From positions 1-64,000 of the forward strand of contig CANTFK010000397.1 in NCBI GenBank assembly GCA_947646735.1: DNA of 64,000 nucleotides. The letters are read 5' to 3'. The notes beneath the pieces are model-generated. The model saw only the letters and a program-made list of their open reading frames with translations. It had not been told where the DNA came from and ran no database searches. Positions 1-11,329 of this stretch are shown piece by piece (the stretch's first letter is position 1; the number at the start of each line of letters is the position of its first letter). Both the position numbers and the translations under genes were made by a program. This DNA is from Peronospora farinosa. Lineage: Eukaryota > Oomycota > Peronosporomycetes > Peronosporales > Peronosporaceae.

Positions 1-433
1 AGTGCAACGAACTTCTAAAACAAAAAGCCACCGACGTCACGTAGAAGCTTTTCAGCTTCTCGTGCGTGGTGCTTAAGTGTTAGCAAATTCAAGACTGAGC
101 TATATTTTATAAATTATAATTAAATATAAACTTAACTACTGATTGACTATATATATAGATCGGATACGCGACTCTTTAGAAGCGTATCGTGACGCATGAA
201 CTTAAATATAGATTTAAGCTTGCGAATGACGTCCTTCTGAGACGTCGCGATGCCTACCTTCAACTAGCGTCATCCTTTCCCATGTGTATCCATAAATGGA
301 TATCACATTCACGAGGGTGGATCACATTTGTGTATCGCACCCAAGTGACAGGTCAAAAGTAATCATGAATACTTTTAGACCAAACATTAAGTATATTACT
401 TAATGTTTACGTGTAACTAGATGTCCTGTTACA
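1..433 (-). mobile_element. LTR-like end of a retroelement, continuing off the left edge
   Basis: Read on the minus strand this block starts at 433 with TGTAACAGGAC and contains a second copy of the terminal motif (TGTAAC at 412-417, GTTACA at 428-433 on the plus strand). It directly abuts the broken reverse transcriptase reading frame and contains no credible gene. AT-rich short inverted repeats occur around 385-405. TGTAAC as an LTR start agrees with the end motif seen at 5451-5465. The other end of the LTR is outside the window, so its length cannot be given. Calling it an LTR is an inference from the terminal motif and its position next to pol. Confidence 0.45.
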
Positions 434-1396
434 CGGTCCGTCATCTTCACGACCCAAAAATCGCTAGCCATATCCAGAGAGCAATACCACATCGCCTTGT
501 CCGTATCCTGTAGCAATTCACTTATTAAAAGCATAGGATAAACCATTAGTCTCGTCAGTTGGTTCCACCGCCGATAGTCAATACATAACCGAATGTCGAC
601 ACCGTTCGTCTTAATGATCACAACAATTGGCGAGGCCCATGGTGAAGTCGATGGTCGAATGATATTTAGCTGATAATAATCCCTTGATTAGGTCAGCTAA
701 CTTCTCGCGAAATTTAGGCGCGACTGGTCGTACTCGAGGTGCGATCGGATGTGCTCCACCAATTTCTATGTTACATACAGCTCCGCGTACCGCTGAAGGT
801 AAAGCATTTCCTTTGCAAATAAGCAAATGACGACTCTTCCAAATCAATTGTCGTAATCCTTCTTGGTCTTCGGCTAACGGAACTCCCGGATCGCCCACTT
901 GTATGTCATCAATTGTGACTTCGGCTGTAGATGAAAAAAATTCTGGGAAAACTGCCATATGTTGATCCACATCCTCGGCATACAACTCTCCGCTTTCATG
1001 ATAATGTGTTGGAATCTCAAGCTTCACATCTTTACTTTCCGTCAAAAATTCTCCCTCGTTTTCCACATCGGACTCATTGTCCATCTTTCGGGATTGTGGA
1101 TCGCGATTCTTTATTGATGAATCGCGATCTACAAAATCGATAATTGCCGAATCGCGATCCACAGAAACCACATCGATAACTGCCGGATCGCGATCCACAA
1201 AATTAGACTCGATAATTGCCACATCGCGATCCGCAGAATCACAATCAATCTTTGCTAGATCGCGATCTACACAATCAATAGTCACTGGATCGTGATCTAC
1301 ACAATCAATAATTGTTGAATCGCGATCCACAGAAACCACATTGGTAATTGCTGGATCGCGATCTACACCATCAATAATCAATGGATCGCGATCCAC
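434..1396 (-). pseudogene. gypsy pol: repeat linker and truncated reverse transcriptase
   Basis: The frame from 1396 to 611 (261 residues) opens with tandem DRDPxIID units, then has the linker that precedes RT in gypsy elements (IGGAHPIAPRVRPVAPKF and KLADLIKGLL). After a frame break near 620 the RT itself appears (GVDIRLCIDYRRWNQLT, then YCSLDMASDFWVVKM). This corresponds to the N-terminal fingers/palm of RT. The catalytic YxDD block and everything downstream are missing, because the frame runs straight into the LTR-like sequence at 433. It is a truncated, non-functional copy. Confidence 0.8.
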
Positions 1397-1546
1397 AGAA
1401 TCACAATTAATAATTACTGGATCTCGATCTAGACAATCAATTACAATGGATCGCGATCCACAGAATCACAATCGATAATTAGTGGATCGCGATCTACACC
1501 ATCGACAATTGCTGGATCGCGATCTGTAATGGCCGGATCGTGATCT
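1098..1546. repeat. Array of about 15 palindromic GGATCGCGATCC-like units in pol
   Basis: The 12-base perfect palindrome GGATCGCGATCC or a one- to three-base variant (GAATCGCGATCC, GGATCGTGATCT and others) recurs about 15 times, at spacings of roughly 20-40 bases, joined by AT-rich spacers such as CAATAATT. On the minus strand the array encodes repeated DRDP(A/L/S)IID peptides. A related CGCGATCC motif recurs at 4318-4460. Confidence 0.9.
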
Positions 1547-2826
1547 CCATAATCAGGATTAACAAAATTTATATAGTGAGCAATAAATTCTGAATCGAGG
1601 CCCTCGTTGGTGCGAGCTTCCTTGACTGGTGCATCCTGTACTTGATCAACTTCTGGCGTCCCTTTAATCAAATTAATCATAAACAGCGATCGTGTTGATT
1701 GTTGATGTCCATCCTTGATCTCCTTGTCTTCTACAACTTTATCATCGACGTCACTTATTGTATTGCGTTCATCATTGGATCGTGACGCGAGTTTCGCCGT
1801 TTCCGTGGTCCTTTTTTCTGCTTCCTCCTTTGAGCGTGTTAAAACCTTTTTCGGCGTAGGGTATGAATGATGATCCACTAGCAGTCCGGTATATTCTTCC
1901 GGTGGCTCTTCTTCCCGATCCGTTGTCGCTTCGAACGCTAATGTCTGCCATTCGTTATACCGACGCGATCCTACCGAGACATATCCTGGGGACCGAGGTA
2001 TCATATCAGCGACCATCCACCAACCTAATGGCGATCCATGACTTAAAATCACTTCTTGATCGCCGATATTAGTCAGCTGTAGATACTTGATCTGACCTGG
2101 TCCCGTAGTTACTGTAGGTACCCACTTCGGATCGCGCCTCACCCAGATCTTGGCCTTAGGAGGACTAACTCCGATCTTCACTTCGGTCGGTTTACCCACG
2201 GGAATCACCACATATTGATCTGGAATTGTGATCGCTTGTATGGTCGCCCGATAAGGGGGTCTTCGTCCATTCAGAAGTATCCTGACCTCATCAGGCAAAC
2301 AAAGTGTTCCATCTGCTAAATCCAGGCGTATTCCAGCTGGGACCATGAAATCCATTCCTAGGATCGCGTCTTGACCTACTTGATCTCCTACCCAAGCATC
2401 GAAATAATAGACTAGCGATCCATTCAGCGTGATCTTGATTCTTGTACGACCGTCCGTCATGTATGTGTTCTCACCAATCCCAACACATTCTTGCCTCTGA
2501 CTCTCGTCAATGACACATCCTACCTTACGAGCAAAGGTGGTGTCGACGATTGAGACTTCGGCTCCAGAATCAAACAACATAATCGCCTTTTCATTGTTGA
2601 TCTTGCCCGTTGCCTTGGCTTGCTTGAACCATTTTCCTGGGGTATGATATTTCCAATATCCCCGTGATTCACCTGGTGCTAAGTCGAGCTCCATCTTGGC
2701 AGGCGATCGGGCATATTCATCAACTCTTACGACGCTTGATATTGAACGCAGAATTTTTGAATCTTCACATGTATTATTCGGGTCGATCCAAGCGTTAACA
2801 CCTTGATCTGTTAATATTCTTTCCAC
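1441..2826 (-). pseudogene. Retropepsin (aspartic protease) region of gypsy pol
   Basis: This 461-residue minus-strand frame contains the aspartic protease signature AIMLFDSGAEVSIVDTTF near residue 85 and the supporting ILGMDFM segment near residue 155, both typical of retroviral-type proteases of Ty3/gypsy elements. The enzyme would cut the element polyprotein. The C-terminal part is low in complexity and runs into tandem DRDP(A/L)II units. The frame ends at 1441 inside these repeats by a single-base shift, after which the repeats continue in another frame (611-1396). No independent host gene is indicated. Confidence 0.8.
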
Positions 2827-3064
2827 AAATGCATAAATGCAGAGCCTAGAACGCTCGGCTCGTACCAGATTCCAACCTGGCGAGCGTCCTAGTTTAACAT
2901 TTCTTCAGACTTCGGCGGAAGCATTCCAGCATGCTTGGTTGGAACATACCACTTGCGTATCATGTTGTAGAATTCTTCCATCCGACACTTTCCACTCTCA
3001 TGGAAATCTCCGCAGGAAGCACAGGTGTAAAAACACTTGTCCGAAGGATGTACCTTACGACCCC

Positions 3065-3919
3065 TCACGTTAGTCTCTTCCAGCATCCACGATCATCGTG
3101 TTTCTTCGACCCACAATGGGTACAAGCCTTCTGATTCCCCATGCGATCTGGACTGCGATCTTGATCAAAATGGTCCGATCCTGCGCGTTGATCACCATAT
3201 TTCTTCACGCGATCTGGTACTGTGGCCACACATAGGTTGCGTCGATCTGTATCGGCGTCTGATCCACTAAGGTCCGAGTCTGACTCGCTGCTACTGCCTT
3301 CCAGGCGAATCGCTCTCACGTCACGAGTTGGTTTCGAGGGTGCCGGAGTGGGTGCCGACGCAGATCCCTGACGAAATTTGCTTGACCCCATTGCACTTGG
3401 ATACTGTCTACCCTCCATGCGTTGATATTTTCGCAGAGTTTCTTCCATATCGTCGGCGTCTCCAAGGCGTAACAACGTCAACTGCTTAGCCAGATCGCGA
3501 TCATCCAGTGTACCAATGAAATGTTCCACATGTTCTCGGCGAATTGAGGGCGATCCTTCCCGAATGGGGATTTTTGCTCGGATCGCGGCTACATTCAGCC
3601 GATACAAATATTCCAATGGAGTTTCATCAGATCGCTTCTTCGCATGGTGATATTGTCTCCCGACCGACATACCATATCCACAATACTATATCATGAAGGT
3701 TTCCAACAACGACTTCCAAGAGTTCCGAGTGGATCGGCTAAGCTGGATGTACCAATTTCGCGCCGGCCCCGTAAGTAAATCACCAAATACTAGACATTTT
3801 TCATCATCCGGGGCTTGATCGCGTAAGAATACAGACATGGCCTTGTTAACCCAACTTCTCGCTCGATCTTCATCCTTGTCCCGTCCTGTGAATTCTTTCA
3901 GGTCTACGATCGCAGACAT
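3065..3919 (-). pseudogene. gag-like protein of gypsy element, frame broken
   Basis: Two minus-strand frames make up the gag. The first (3919 to 3686, 77 residues) has a capsid-like start with FTGRDKDEDRARSWV and GPARNWYIQL, typical of Ty3/gypsy gag. The second (3670 to 3065, 201 residues) continues with a helical stretch (TPLEYLYRLN) and ends with a zinc-knuckle-like CTHCGSKKHDDRGCW near residue 183. A stop separates the two halves near 3680. A retroelement gag packages the element RNA; this one cannot be made as one protein. Identification rests on the knuckle and the position upstream of the protease. Confidence 0.75.
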
Positions 3920-4315
3920 TCGAATTCGCTTGAGCTCGTTCGAGTAGCAACACCCCTCAAGACCCGCTATCGGAAGTGGTCTCCCTTACCTCACGGTCCG
4001 GGAGCAAAGTAAAGGTCAGGTGGTTGATACCCCTGAAACAAGAAGGAAAAGGCCAGGGATAAGCTCCCTGAAGAATTTGGCTCTAAGTCCACTCTCGACA
4101 AGGTCAATCGAGTGGCTACCTCCCTCAATGCAGACGTCTACATCTTCACCAAGTCTTTCGAATAGTGCAACCCGCCAGCCGACGGGTACACAAGGTGAGA
4201 GAAGGTTCATACGTGGCATCGGGGTACCCCCTCCGACAGTTGGCAGTCCGGCACAGTGAGTGGTTTGGGATCTCATCATACAATTTTGAGAACCCATCCA
4301 CCACAACAGTGACAA

Positions 4316-5467
4316 GCCGCGATCCGGTGGACCGCGATCCGATACAAACTATTAGTACCGCGATCCGATACTAAGATGAGTGCCGCCATCCGATACTAAA
4401 AATTAGTACCGTGATCCGATACTAAAATGAGTACCGAAATCCGATACTAACTATTAGTACCGCGTCATGACATAATTCTAAATATAACTACAGCCAATAA
4501 GTTATCCTCCGATAAGTTATGACCTCCGGTAGGTTATCAAATTTCGTGTTTACCAAGCTCGTTCTATGGTCGCTAAGTTATAAGTTATAAGTTATAGTCA
4601 GGCTATATAACTTTATTAAATGAGTATTTTTTGTAGTTTAGACGAGAAAACCTACTTAAACCACATGTCAAGGGTAGCTTGATGATGGGTGCGTTGCGAA
4701 AAACTCAGCTGAAGGTCGCGGGAGGACTCTATAAGCGGCTTGAGGACTTTCCTGAGATATATCGAGCAGGGAGCAGGTATCACGAAGGAGATTAGTCTTT
4801 TCAATTCTGGTGAACTTGTCTACGACAGGCGCCACATTTCCACTATTTTCACCCTTCTTCTGTGCCTTTCAAAAGCAGGAACGTTAGGGTAACTAGCGTA
4901 GATAGAGATACATAGAAGAGAAAAGATAGCAGAGAAAGCCAAGCATAACACATAATCATGATTACTGGAAATTCTAGCTTTTTGCCTCTTCCAGAATCTT
5001 GTTCTCGGTCAGCTCCGGCTGAGCAGTCTCATCCTCTCCTGATAGGATTGCGAAGCTCCGAAATCGTCATTAGATCCCGGACACGCAACAACTCTAGATG
5101 GTTTCTCTCAGCTCCTCCTCCAGCATTTCGACATCTTCTACTATCTAGGTAGACAAAACACGTGTTATATACTGTAGATTTACATATAGCTTTCACTCAT
5201 AGCACAGAAAATACAGGTTTACGACAGTCTCACACCTTTGGGCCGGGTACAACTATTAAAGGAGTCAGGGACTCAAGTCTTTTTAGCAGTCTGAACCTTA
5301 GGGCTGGACCTGCCAGGTTTTTTTTACTATGAAAGTTCTCTTATGTACACAATACACATAATCCGATAAGTTATACCCTCTGTTAAGTAATGGATATTGT
5401 CGTCCACCGTACCCATAACTTTACGGAGGGAACTCTGTATCCAATTGTCGTGTAACCCCGTTACACA
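4316..5467 (-). mobile_element. Candidate 5' LTR of the gypsy relic
   Basis: No gene is visible here. The block lies between the gag leader and the palindromic end motif TGTAACCCCGTTACA at 5451-5465, contains the repeat at 4318-4465, several AAGTTAT/GATAAGTTAT motifs and only short spurious frames. Its position and terminal motif fit an LTR of about 1.15 kb. Its minus-strand start does not match the start of the LTR-like block at 433 beyond TGTAAC, so the two are either different elements or too diverged to pair by eye. Confidence 0.35.
4318..4465. repeat. Degenerate tandem repeat with core ACCGCGATCCGATACTA
   Basis: About five to six units with the core CCGCGATCCGATACTA follow one another at roughly 30-34 bases, with linkers that alternate between ATTAGT and ATGAGT. 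The units lie just outside the gag leader of the gypsy relic, so they are probably part of its LTR. Confidence 0.8.
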
Positions 5468-5745
5468 GTCGCTTTTGCTTCTACCATTGCTCTCCGTACT
5501 TTATCGAATGTTTGTGCTCGTAAGAAAAAAGTAGAACAAGGTAGAGTTAGATAAACTAATACACTATTTGGTGCTGTGTTTTAATGTGATCATCTTTTGG
5601 GCTATTTGGGCTCATCTTTTGGCAAAAACAGGTTGCTGTAATACTGTATGTATTGGAAATTCTACTTTTTTTCTAGATTCAGTTTAGCTACGAGTCGAAT
5701 GGATCATCTTTTTTTCAGCTTCCATTGCTGCTTTCTTCTACATGA

Positions 5746-8000
5746 TCAGTCTAATTTGGATGATACGCGACCTCCAATATGAGCCATAGCAGAATCAGAA
5801 GGAAGCGCAGTCAACACTGACTTTACACTTTGTCGAAGCTTGTTTCGGAGTGCTGTAAATTGCAAAGCTTCTACCTGATCGCGGTCTTTCTCCTTCTTTT
5901 CCTTGTTTTCACCGTCACTATCATGTGCATCATCATCCGGTGATTGTAAATCGAATTGCTGCTGCTGACGAGCAGTGCCAGCGACAGTAAACATCGGGTA
6001 CTCGAACGACCTCCCAAAACTAGGGTAGACTTGTTGGAGACTGCATTGCAACTCCTTTTGCATTGCGGGTCTTAAGGACGCAAACGCTTTTTCCAGACAT
6101 TCCAGAATGTACGCAGTATCCTGCAGCTGGAGAGGAATGTATAACAATAAGGTGTTAGAAGGGATCTACTCGGTTCCATCAGATTGCTCTTAAAACTTAC
6201 CTTTTTCATCGCATCGAGATATGACTCGCATTGCAGTGGAAAAAGTGACTCCGATGTAAATACCTTCCAGATCTCAATCTTTAAAGGTGTTGGAGTGGAT
6301 TGAATCTGAACTTCATGCTGATGAAACGCAAGTGCAAGAAGGAGCTGTTCGACCACGAGCTGCTCTTGCAATACCGAAAACATCGCAGCAAACTTTGGAA
6401 CACGCGCGATGTACGCAGAAAAACCAGCATGCCACAACGCACATTCACCAAGAAGACGGAGAAGGGATGGAAACCAGCGTTTTTCCTGAAATTGCGCGTG
6501 TTTTTCATTGTTTGAATCGCTTGTTGGCGGCAAAAGCATGAGCAGTGTTCGCAGCATGCCACTCTCATGAAGTTTATCAGTGGTTGTACATGCATTGGAC
6601 GATGCAAATAGCACGAAGTGAAGCAACTGTAGAACCACCACTATCAGCTTGTCATCCCCATCGTCCCCCGCACTAACTTCCACAGAATCGTGTTTGGGCT
6701 CTGACACGATCTTTCTCTGATGCGTAAAGGCACACTTTAGTGCTGTTACGAGCTGATGAATATCCTGCGCGATGAGTGGGACCAATTTTTGGACGACCAA
6801 TGCCATACTTTGTTGAGCACGCTGGGCAGCACCCTGCTGGAACTCTCGTGACATTGCCAGCTCAGCCAACACACGATAAACTAGATGGTGCGAGGTATTC
6901 ACAGCACTTGCAACTGATTGATGTCTCTGTAGGAATTCTATCAGCTCCTTCAGCCGCCATAAAGCATTTTGACTTGCGCCAGGAAAACGCAAAACACGAT
7001 CTCGCAGAATGTACAAATATCTAGTCCACTCGCCTCGTGGGCCGTATATCGTAGTCTGTGCAGCTGTGTGCTTTTTGTTTTTAGCCTCTGGGAAAATTTC
7101 CTGGTCTACAAGCAGCTTCATGATTGCAATAAGGTTGTCATCTAGGCGCCATTGCTCCCACTTTTCCATCGACACACTTTCAAAAGATGACGAGAACGTA
7201 TGTGAGGCCAAGTATTGCAGCTTTTCAACCTTCATAGCTGTTGAGATAGCTCGTGTCCGTTGGTTCCACGTAGAGATGCAATAACTCCGAGGGTCTGGCA
7301 AATGTCCCTCATAGACCTCACTAAGATCGTCTGGATCTTCCTGAACTGCAAACTTCTCTACAAACTCGTCCTCGTCTTTCTTCATTATTGTCTCCATTGA
7401 TTCAATACCAGATATTTTTGGCTTTTCCAATTGGTTCACCTCCAACGATGACAGTAGCGCATCCATTCGTGCATCCTCTGGTGTCTCTAAACACGTCCGA
7501 ACGACAAGTAACAATAACGACGCTGCCAATAGTCCACTAGCCTCTGAGCTTTGCGACTTCTGTGTCCCATTATTACTAGAAAATGATCTCTGGTTGTTTA
7601 GGAAAGCCACACCGTCCAATAACGTGGCTGTAATAGGGACCTCGGCAGCTATTTGCCACATTGATTTCTCTGTTGATATGCGTCGATAAAGCTCCGCCAA
7701 AGCTTCAATCGAAGCGTCTTGTACCCGTGGATAGTCGAATTGCATTTGCGTATACGCATCTTTTGCGAGGCGTTCATTATCCTCGCAAGGAGTTAAGAAA
7801 GCATTAGAGAGGAAGAGTCCAGTATGTTCCTGAGGCGATTTCTCATCTTCTTCTGCACTGTCAGAGCTCGAACCAGCATCATTAGCTTCCGTAGATGACT
7901 GCAAAGATGATGCAAGAGATGGAACACCGCTAGCTAGTGCCGTGTTTTCCTGAAGTGCTATTACAAGTTGCTGGATGAAGAGCTCTCGATCCGCGTCCAT
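5746..8000 (-). CDS. Hypothetical helical (ARM-like) protein, 2 exons
   Basis: Exon 1 runs 8000 to 6201 and exon 2 runs 6126 to 5746, joined by a 74-base intron with a GTAAG donor and a CAG acceptor; both boundaries are phase 0, giving about 726 residues. I do not recognise the family. After an acidic, serine-rich N terminus (residues 30-60) the protein is almost entirely amphipathic helix with leucine-rich stretches (residues 160-180, 390-470, 510-570), resembling armadillo/HEAT-type scaffolds. There is no signal peptide or membrane span. The acidic linker near DDDAHDSDGENKEKKEKD precedes a helical C-terminal tail. An intracellular scaffold is a guess from composition only. Confidence 0.75.
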
Positions 8001-8324
8001 GCTAGTCAGCGAAGAATGATGTTGTACGGGTTTATGAAATAGGAAAGGTTACCAAATGTCAGAGTAAAGGGGTAGTTCTATAATGTTCTGCGGGTAGTGA
8101 TGTATTACCGAACGTACTGTCGCAGAGAGAGTAAACATTTGAGCACGTACACATGGCGAACTGTTGACGTTTCGACTTGTCTCTGATCCCGTTTTGAGAC
8201 AAAGAAAGCTCATTATAGGATACCCGTAGACGTGACATGGCTACAACCTATTGCATTAAAGTCCTGTGCGCTGATGACAGATCGAGCTAGTAGACAGGTG
8301 GTCTTGGTTTCGACTAATTGATGA

Positions 8325-8450
8325 GACTACACATACCTGTCATCAGCGCATACCATGAGGAATTTTCGGTTCAGCTGTTCGCTCACTACAAATTAAGCGC
8401 TACACGTACATTTCTAGGAGCCGTCGCTGGTTGCAATGCACTCAATAAAT
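8325..8450 (+). repeat. Repeat block A, copy 1 (matches 26130-26250 inverted)
   Basis: The sequence around TGTCATCAGCG and GCTACACGTACATT is matched by the reverse complement of about 26130-26250, with roughly 70 percent identity by eye over about 110 bases. The encoded peptides also align (VISAYHEEF and SATRTFLG here, VISVYRSGFF and NATRTFFG there), so this is a fragment of a once-coding sequence. The product is unknown. Confidence 0.65.
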
Positions 8451-9062
8451 TCACATCAGTCTGCATTTACAATGCGGAAGACGTCGTACACCGGCTTCGC
8501 TTTCGTGCAATCCATTGTTTCTATCTAACACAAAGCCTCCACTACCAACGGCGATGCCTGCTAGATGCTAGATAAACACGATCCGAGATCGCCTTTACCA
8601 ATGAGGCCGGCCTCCGACTATCGCGTCCAGATAGTAAGCGGCCAGCTGGAATTCGTTACTGCATCAGTTCGACTCACATCTAGTGCTCGCTGGTAAAGAA
8701 CGACATATTACGATCCAAACACCGCATAAAATGATTAGCAAGGTCATGTCTGCTGCCATAGGACAAGGAGGCACTGTAGCCATAGAGCTCGCATGTGACC
8801 CCAGCCAGCATCAGGAGCTCCAATTCGCAAAGCCAATGCACACGGTCATGCAACAGCAGCTTCAAAGTGCACGTTTTGCCAAACCAAGCCACAGGCACGA
8901 CTGACGACACGACAATTGTTTGTTTGATCTAGAACGTGGTGGCTCACCGGTTCGCTATTTACGCACTGAGGAATGGCAAGGACGTAGGACAGGATTATTG
9001 ACAGCTGGTCTGGACGTGTGGTTCCATTACTATTGTCTAGTGTTTCGCACCTGTTTCGATAA

Positions 9063-9225
9063 CCTGAAAAGCTTGAGCTGAGTGTGACAATGTACTTGTC
9101 TAGTTTATGCGGTAGATCAACTGGTTGACAAAGCTGATTCCAACAATACTAAAAAATGCCGACCACTCGACCTTCCCGTCATAGCGCAACCGAAGATCGG
9201 TAGCATTAGCTTCGTGAGGACACTG
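9063..9225 (-). repeat. Repeat block B, copy 1 (matches 26343-26490, same strand)
   Basis: Shared segments include GACAATGTACTTGTC and TGCGGTAGATCAACTGGTT in the same order and orientation as at 26343-26490, with an insertion of about 20 bases here. The minus strand encodes a peptide including RYDGKVEWSAFF and VNQLIYR, and the other copy encodes SVNQLIYRRN in the corresponding place. It is a relic of a coding sequence of unknown family. Confidence 0.7.
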
Positions 9226-9675
9226 CAAACGCATGAAGCCCACATTTTGTCAGCCAGACTTTGCATTGTCTGGCTAGTGCTATAATCCCTTAAGCATGAA
9301 GTTTGTGTACTTGCATGCTCGACTTTAGCCTGGCGTTAAGGTCAAAATGCACGTTCTTTTGTGAGGCCGGTGTACTCTACTAGTCGACGCATTTATCGAT
9401 CATGAGTAAACATTTAACATCACTTGAAGTAAGATATTGAACGTCATGCAAACTCGGTTGACAAATTGTAATGTCCATAAAGGTTCAAGTGTCACGTAAA
9501 GGTTGGACAAATGTCTGGCTACCTGTATTATCAAAATTACCAGTCTGTAAAATATAATTCTTACCGTAAAACAATAGCAATAACCTCTTTTTGAAATTCA
9601 TGGCCATTCGTTGTGGACCACATGATACACCTATATTTTACTTTGTTGTTTTGTACACAACTTACGATTCTAATC

Positions 9676-11107
9676 ATGGCTTTTTCGTTCGGAGCCACGC
9701 CGGCGGCGTCTAGCGCTCCATCTGGCTTCAGTTTTGGAGCAAATACGGCAGCACCCGCGGCTCCAAGTAGCTTTAACTTTAACCTATCCACTCCCTCTAC
9801 CCCCAGTCCATTTAACACTTCCACGACGACTCCAGCAGCCACAGGATTCGGTTTTTTCGGAGCGCAACAACCAGCACCTCAAGCCGTGTACGTATTTAAT
9901 CGCACCATTTCTAAAAAATAGAAACAAGAGATCATACTTAATATGTTTGTTACTGTACATATATAGAGGTCCACCAATCACATTGGAGACGACGTTTGAA
10001 GCGTTGCCCAAGGACGTGCAAAAGAACATGACGCAATTTCATATGTTTCTAAAAGAACAGGACCAATTGGATACATTTCTAAAAAAAGTGTCACCTCATC
10101 AGATGACAATTTTGCGGGAGAATATGACTCGCTTAGAACAAGAGGTACTGGCAAGACGTAATCGTCAAGACCGTCAAACAGCTGCTGTGCAACATTTACG
10201 ACAAGATGTACGACAGCTGTTACATCAAGTAGATGCTGCTACACTAAGTCGTCGAAGCCTGGACAATAGCAGCAATGACAGTGCTTCGAACTTGTATCAC
10301 GTCATGCGACGTGTTGAAATGCCATCGCCGTATTATTGGAAGCTACTGGATCATTATGAGCAAAAAATGGCAGCAATTAAAGCTCAGATTGAGGATGTGG
10401 AAGCTCAGTTAAAACCCGTTAACACTAGTACCGCCAATGCAATCGGACTACCTGCACCGGCTCAGCTACAGCAAATTTTACTTGCTCAGAACACTGCACT
10501 CATGCAGGCTGCTGCTCGTGTGGCTGAAGTACACGAGAAGGCAGAGGAGATGCGGCAATTGTTTTTAGCTAAAATGAAAGAAGATTTGGCTCGACATGGT
10601 GAGAACCCAGCAGCTTTTCAGAACCCGTTCGACAAGCGCAAGAAAAGCAGCGAGGTGGACAAACGCGACGCTATTGACAAGATTCGCTTTCGCACGAGTG
10701 TTGCACCCACGATCGTTACCCCACAGCCGGTGGCAGCGGCTCCTGCCGCCACTCCGTCACTCTTTGGATTTGGAACTGCGACGCCTGCAGCGGCACCTGC
10801 TCCAGCTCCAGCTCCTGCCAGTGGATTCAGTTTCGGTGCTTCGTCTGCTCCAGCCAAGTCGGTGTCATTTAACCTCGGAAGCGCCACATCCATGGCACCC
10901 CTCACCACAACCGCTAGTGTTACGGCTGCACCCTTTCCGGCAGGGTCAATGGCAGCAGCTCCTGCAGCTGGAGGTTTCACGGCCCCCACAGTTGCAACTA
11001 GCGGTTTTGGCAGCATCACTTCGTCATTCCTTCCGCCCGCCTCTGCCGACGGTAAGACTTCAGTCGGTAGTAAACGTGGTAGTGGCCGTGCGCACAAGAA
11101 GCGTTAG
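9676..11107 (+). CDS. FG nucleoporin of the Nup58/Nup45 type
   Basis: Exon 1 (9676-9887) encodes an FG-repeat N terminus (MAFSFGATPAA, GFSFGAN, FNFNLS, GFGFFG). Exon 2 (9967-11107) follows a 79-base intron with a GTACGT donor and TAG acceptor, joined in phase 2, giving 450 residues. The central part (about residues 75-230) is coiled coil with the motif YYWKLLDHYEQKM, which matches the alpha-helical region of Nup58/p45, a partner of Nup54 and Nup62 in the central channel of the nuclear pore. The C-terminal third is again FG-rich (SLFGFGT, GFSFGAS). It ends with a basic tail and TAG. The start was chosen because FG repeats begin right after this ATG. Confidence 0.82.
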
Positions 11108-11329
11108 AGTACAGAAGTAGATTCGTGGCGTAAGGCAATTTGAACTGAAACTCGTGTAGGCGGCAGCTTAACCCACAGGTAATAGTTGACCGGCACAACT
11201 CTGATGAAGAAAAAAGAAGTGTGTACTAATATTTATCGTCTCTCTTCGTCTGAACTAGAAAAGAGAAAACAAGTGCACTGCAAATGAAATAGTAATGAAA
11301 GCGAAACCAGGGCCTCAGCTATTCACAAC

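Larger units (their letters stand above)
434..4315 (-). mobile_element. Decayed Ty3/gypsy retrotransposon, internal region
   Basis: On the minus strand the order is gag-like frames (3919 to 3065), a retropepsin frame (2826 to 1441) and the first part of a reverse transcriptase (about 720 to 434), which is the gag-protease-RT order of Ty3/gypsy elements. The frames are broken several times, and the rest of RT, RNase H and integrase are absent. A weak leader frame with no recognised domain lies at 4016-4315 on the same strand. The element is therefore dead and internally truncated at its 3' side. Confidence 0.85.
8001..9675. other. Gene-poor spacer with repeat fragments
   Basis: No frame longer than about 90 codons is convincing here. 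The stretch contains two blocks (8325-8450 and 9063-9225) that resemble parts of the broken gene at 25424-26533. The rest shows no recognisable feature apart from the promoter region of the nucleoporin gene just before 9676. Confidence 0.6.

Noticed and set aside
10596..11120. Overlapping plus- and minus-strand frames in the Nup58-type gene
   Set aside because: They are shadows of the real frame, low in complexity, with no motif.
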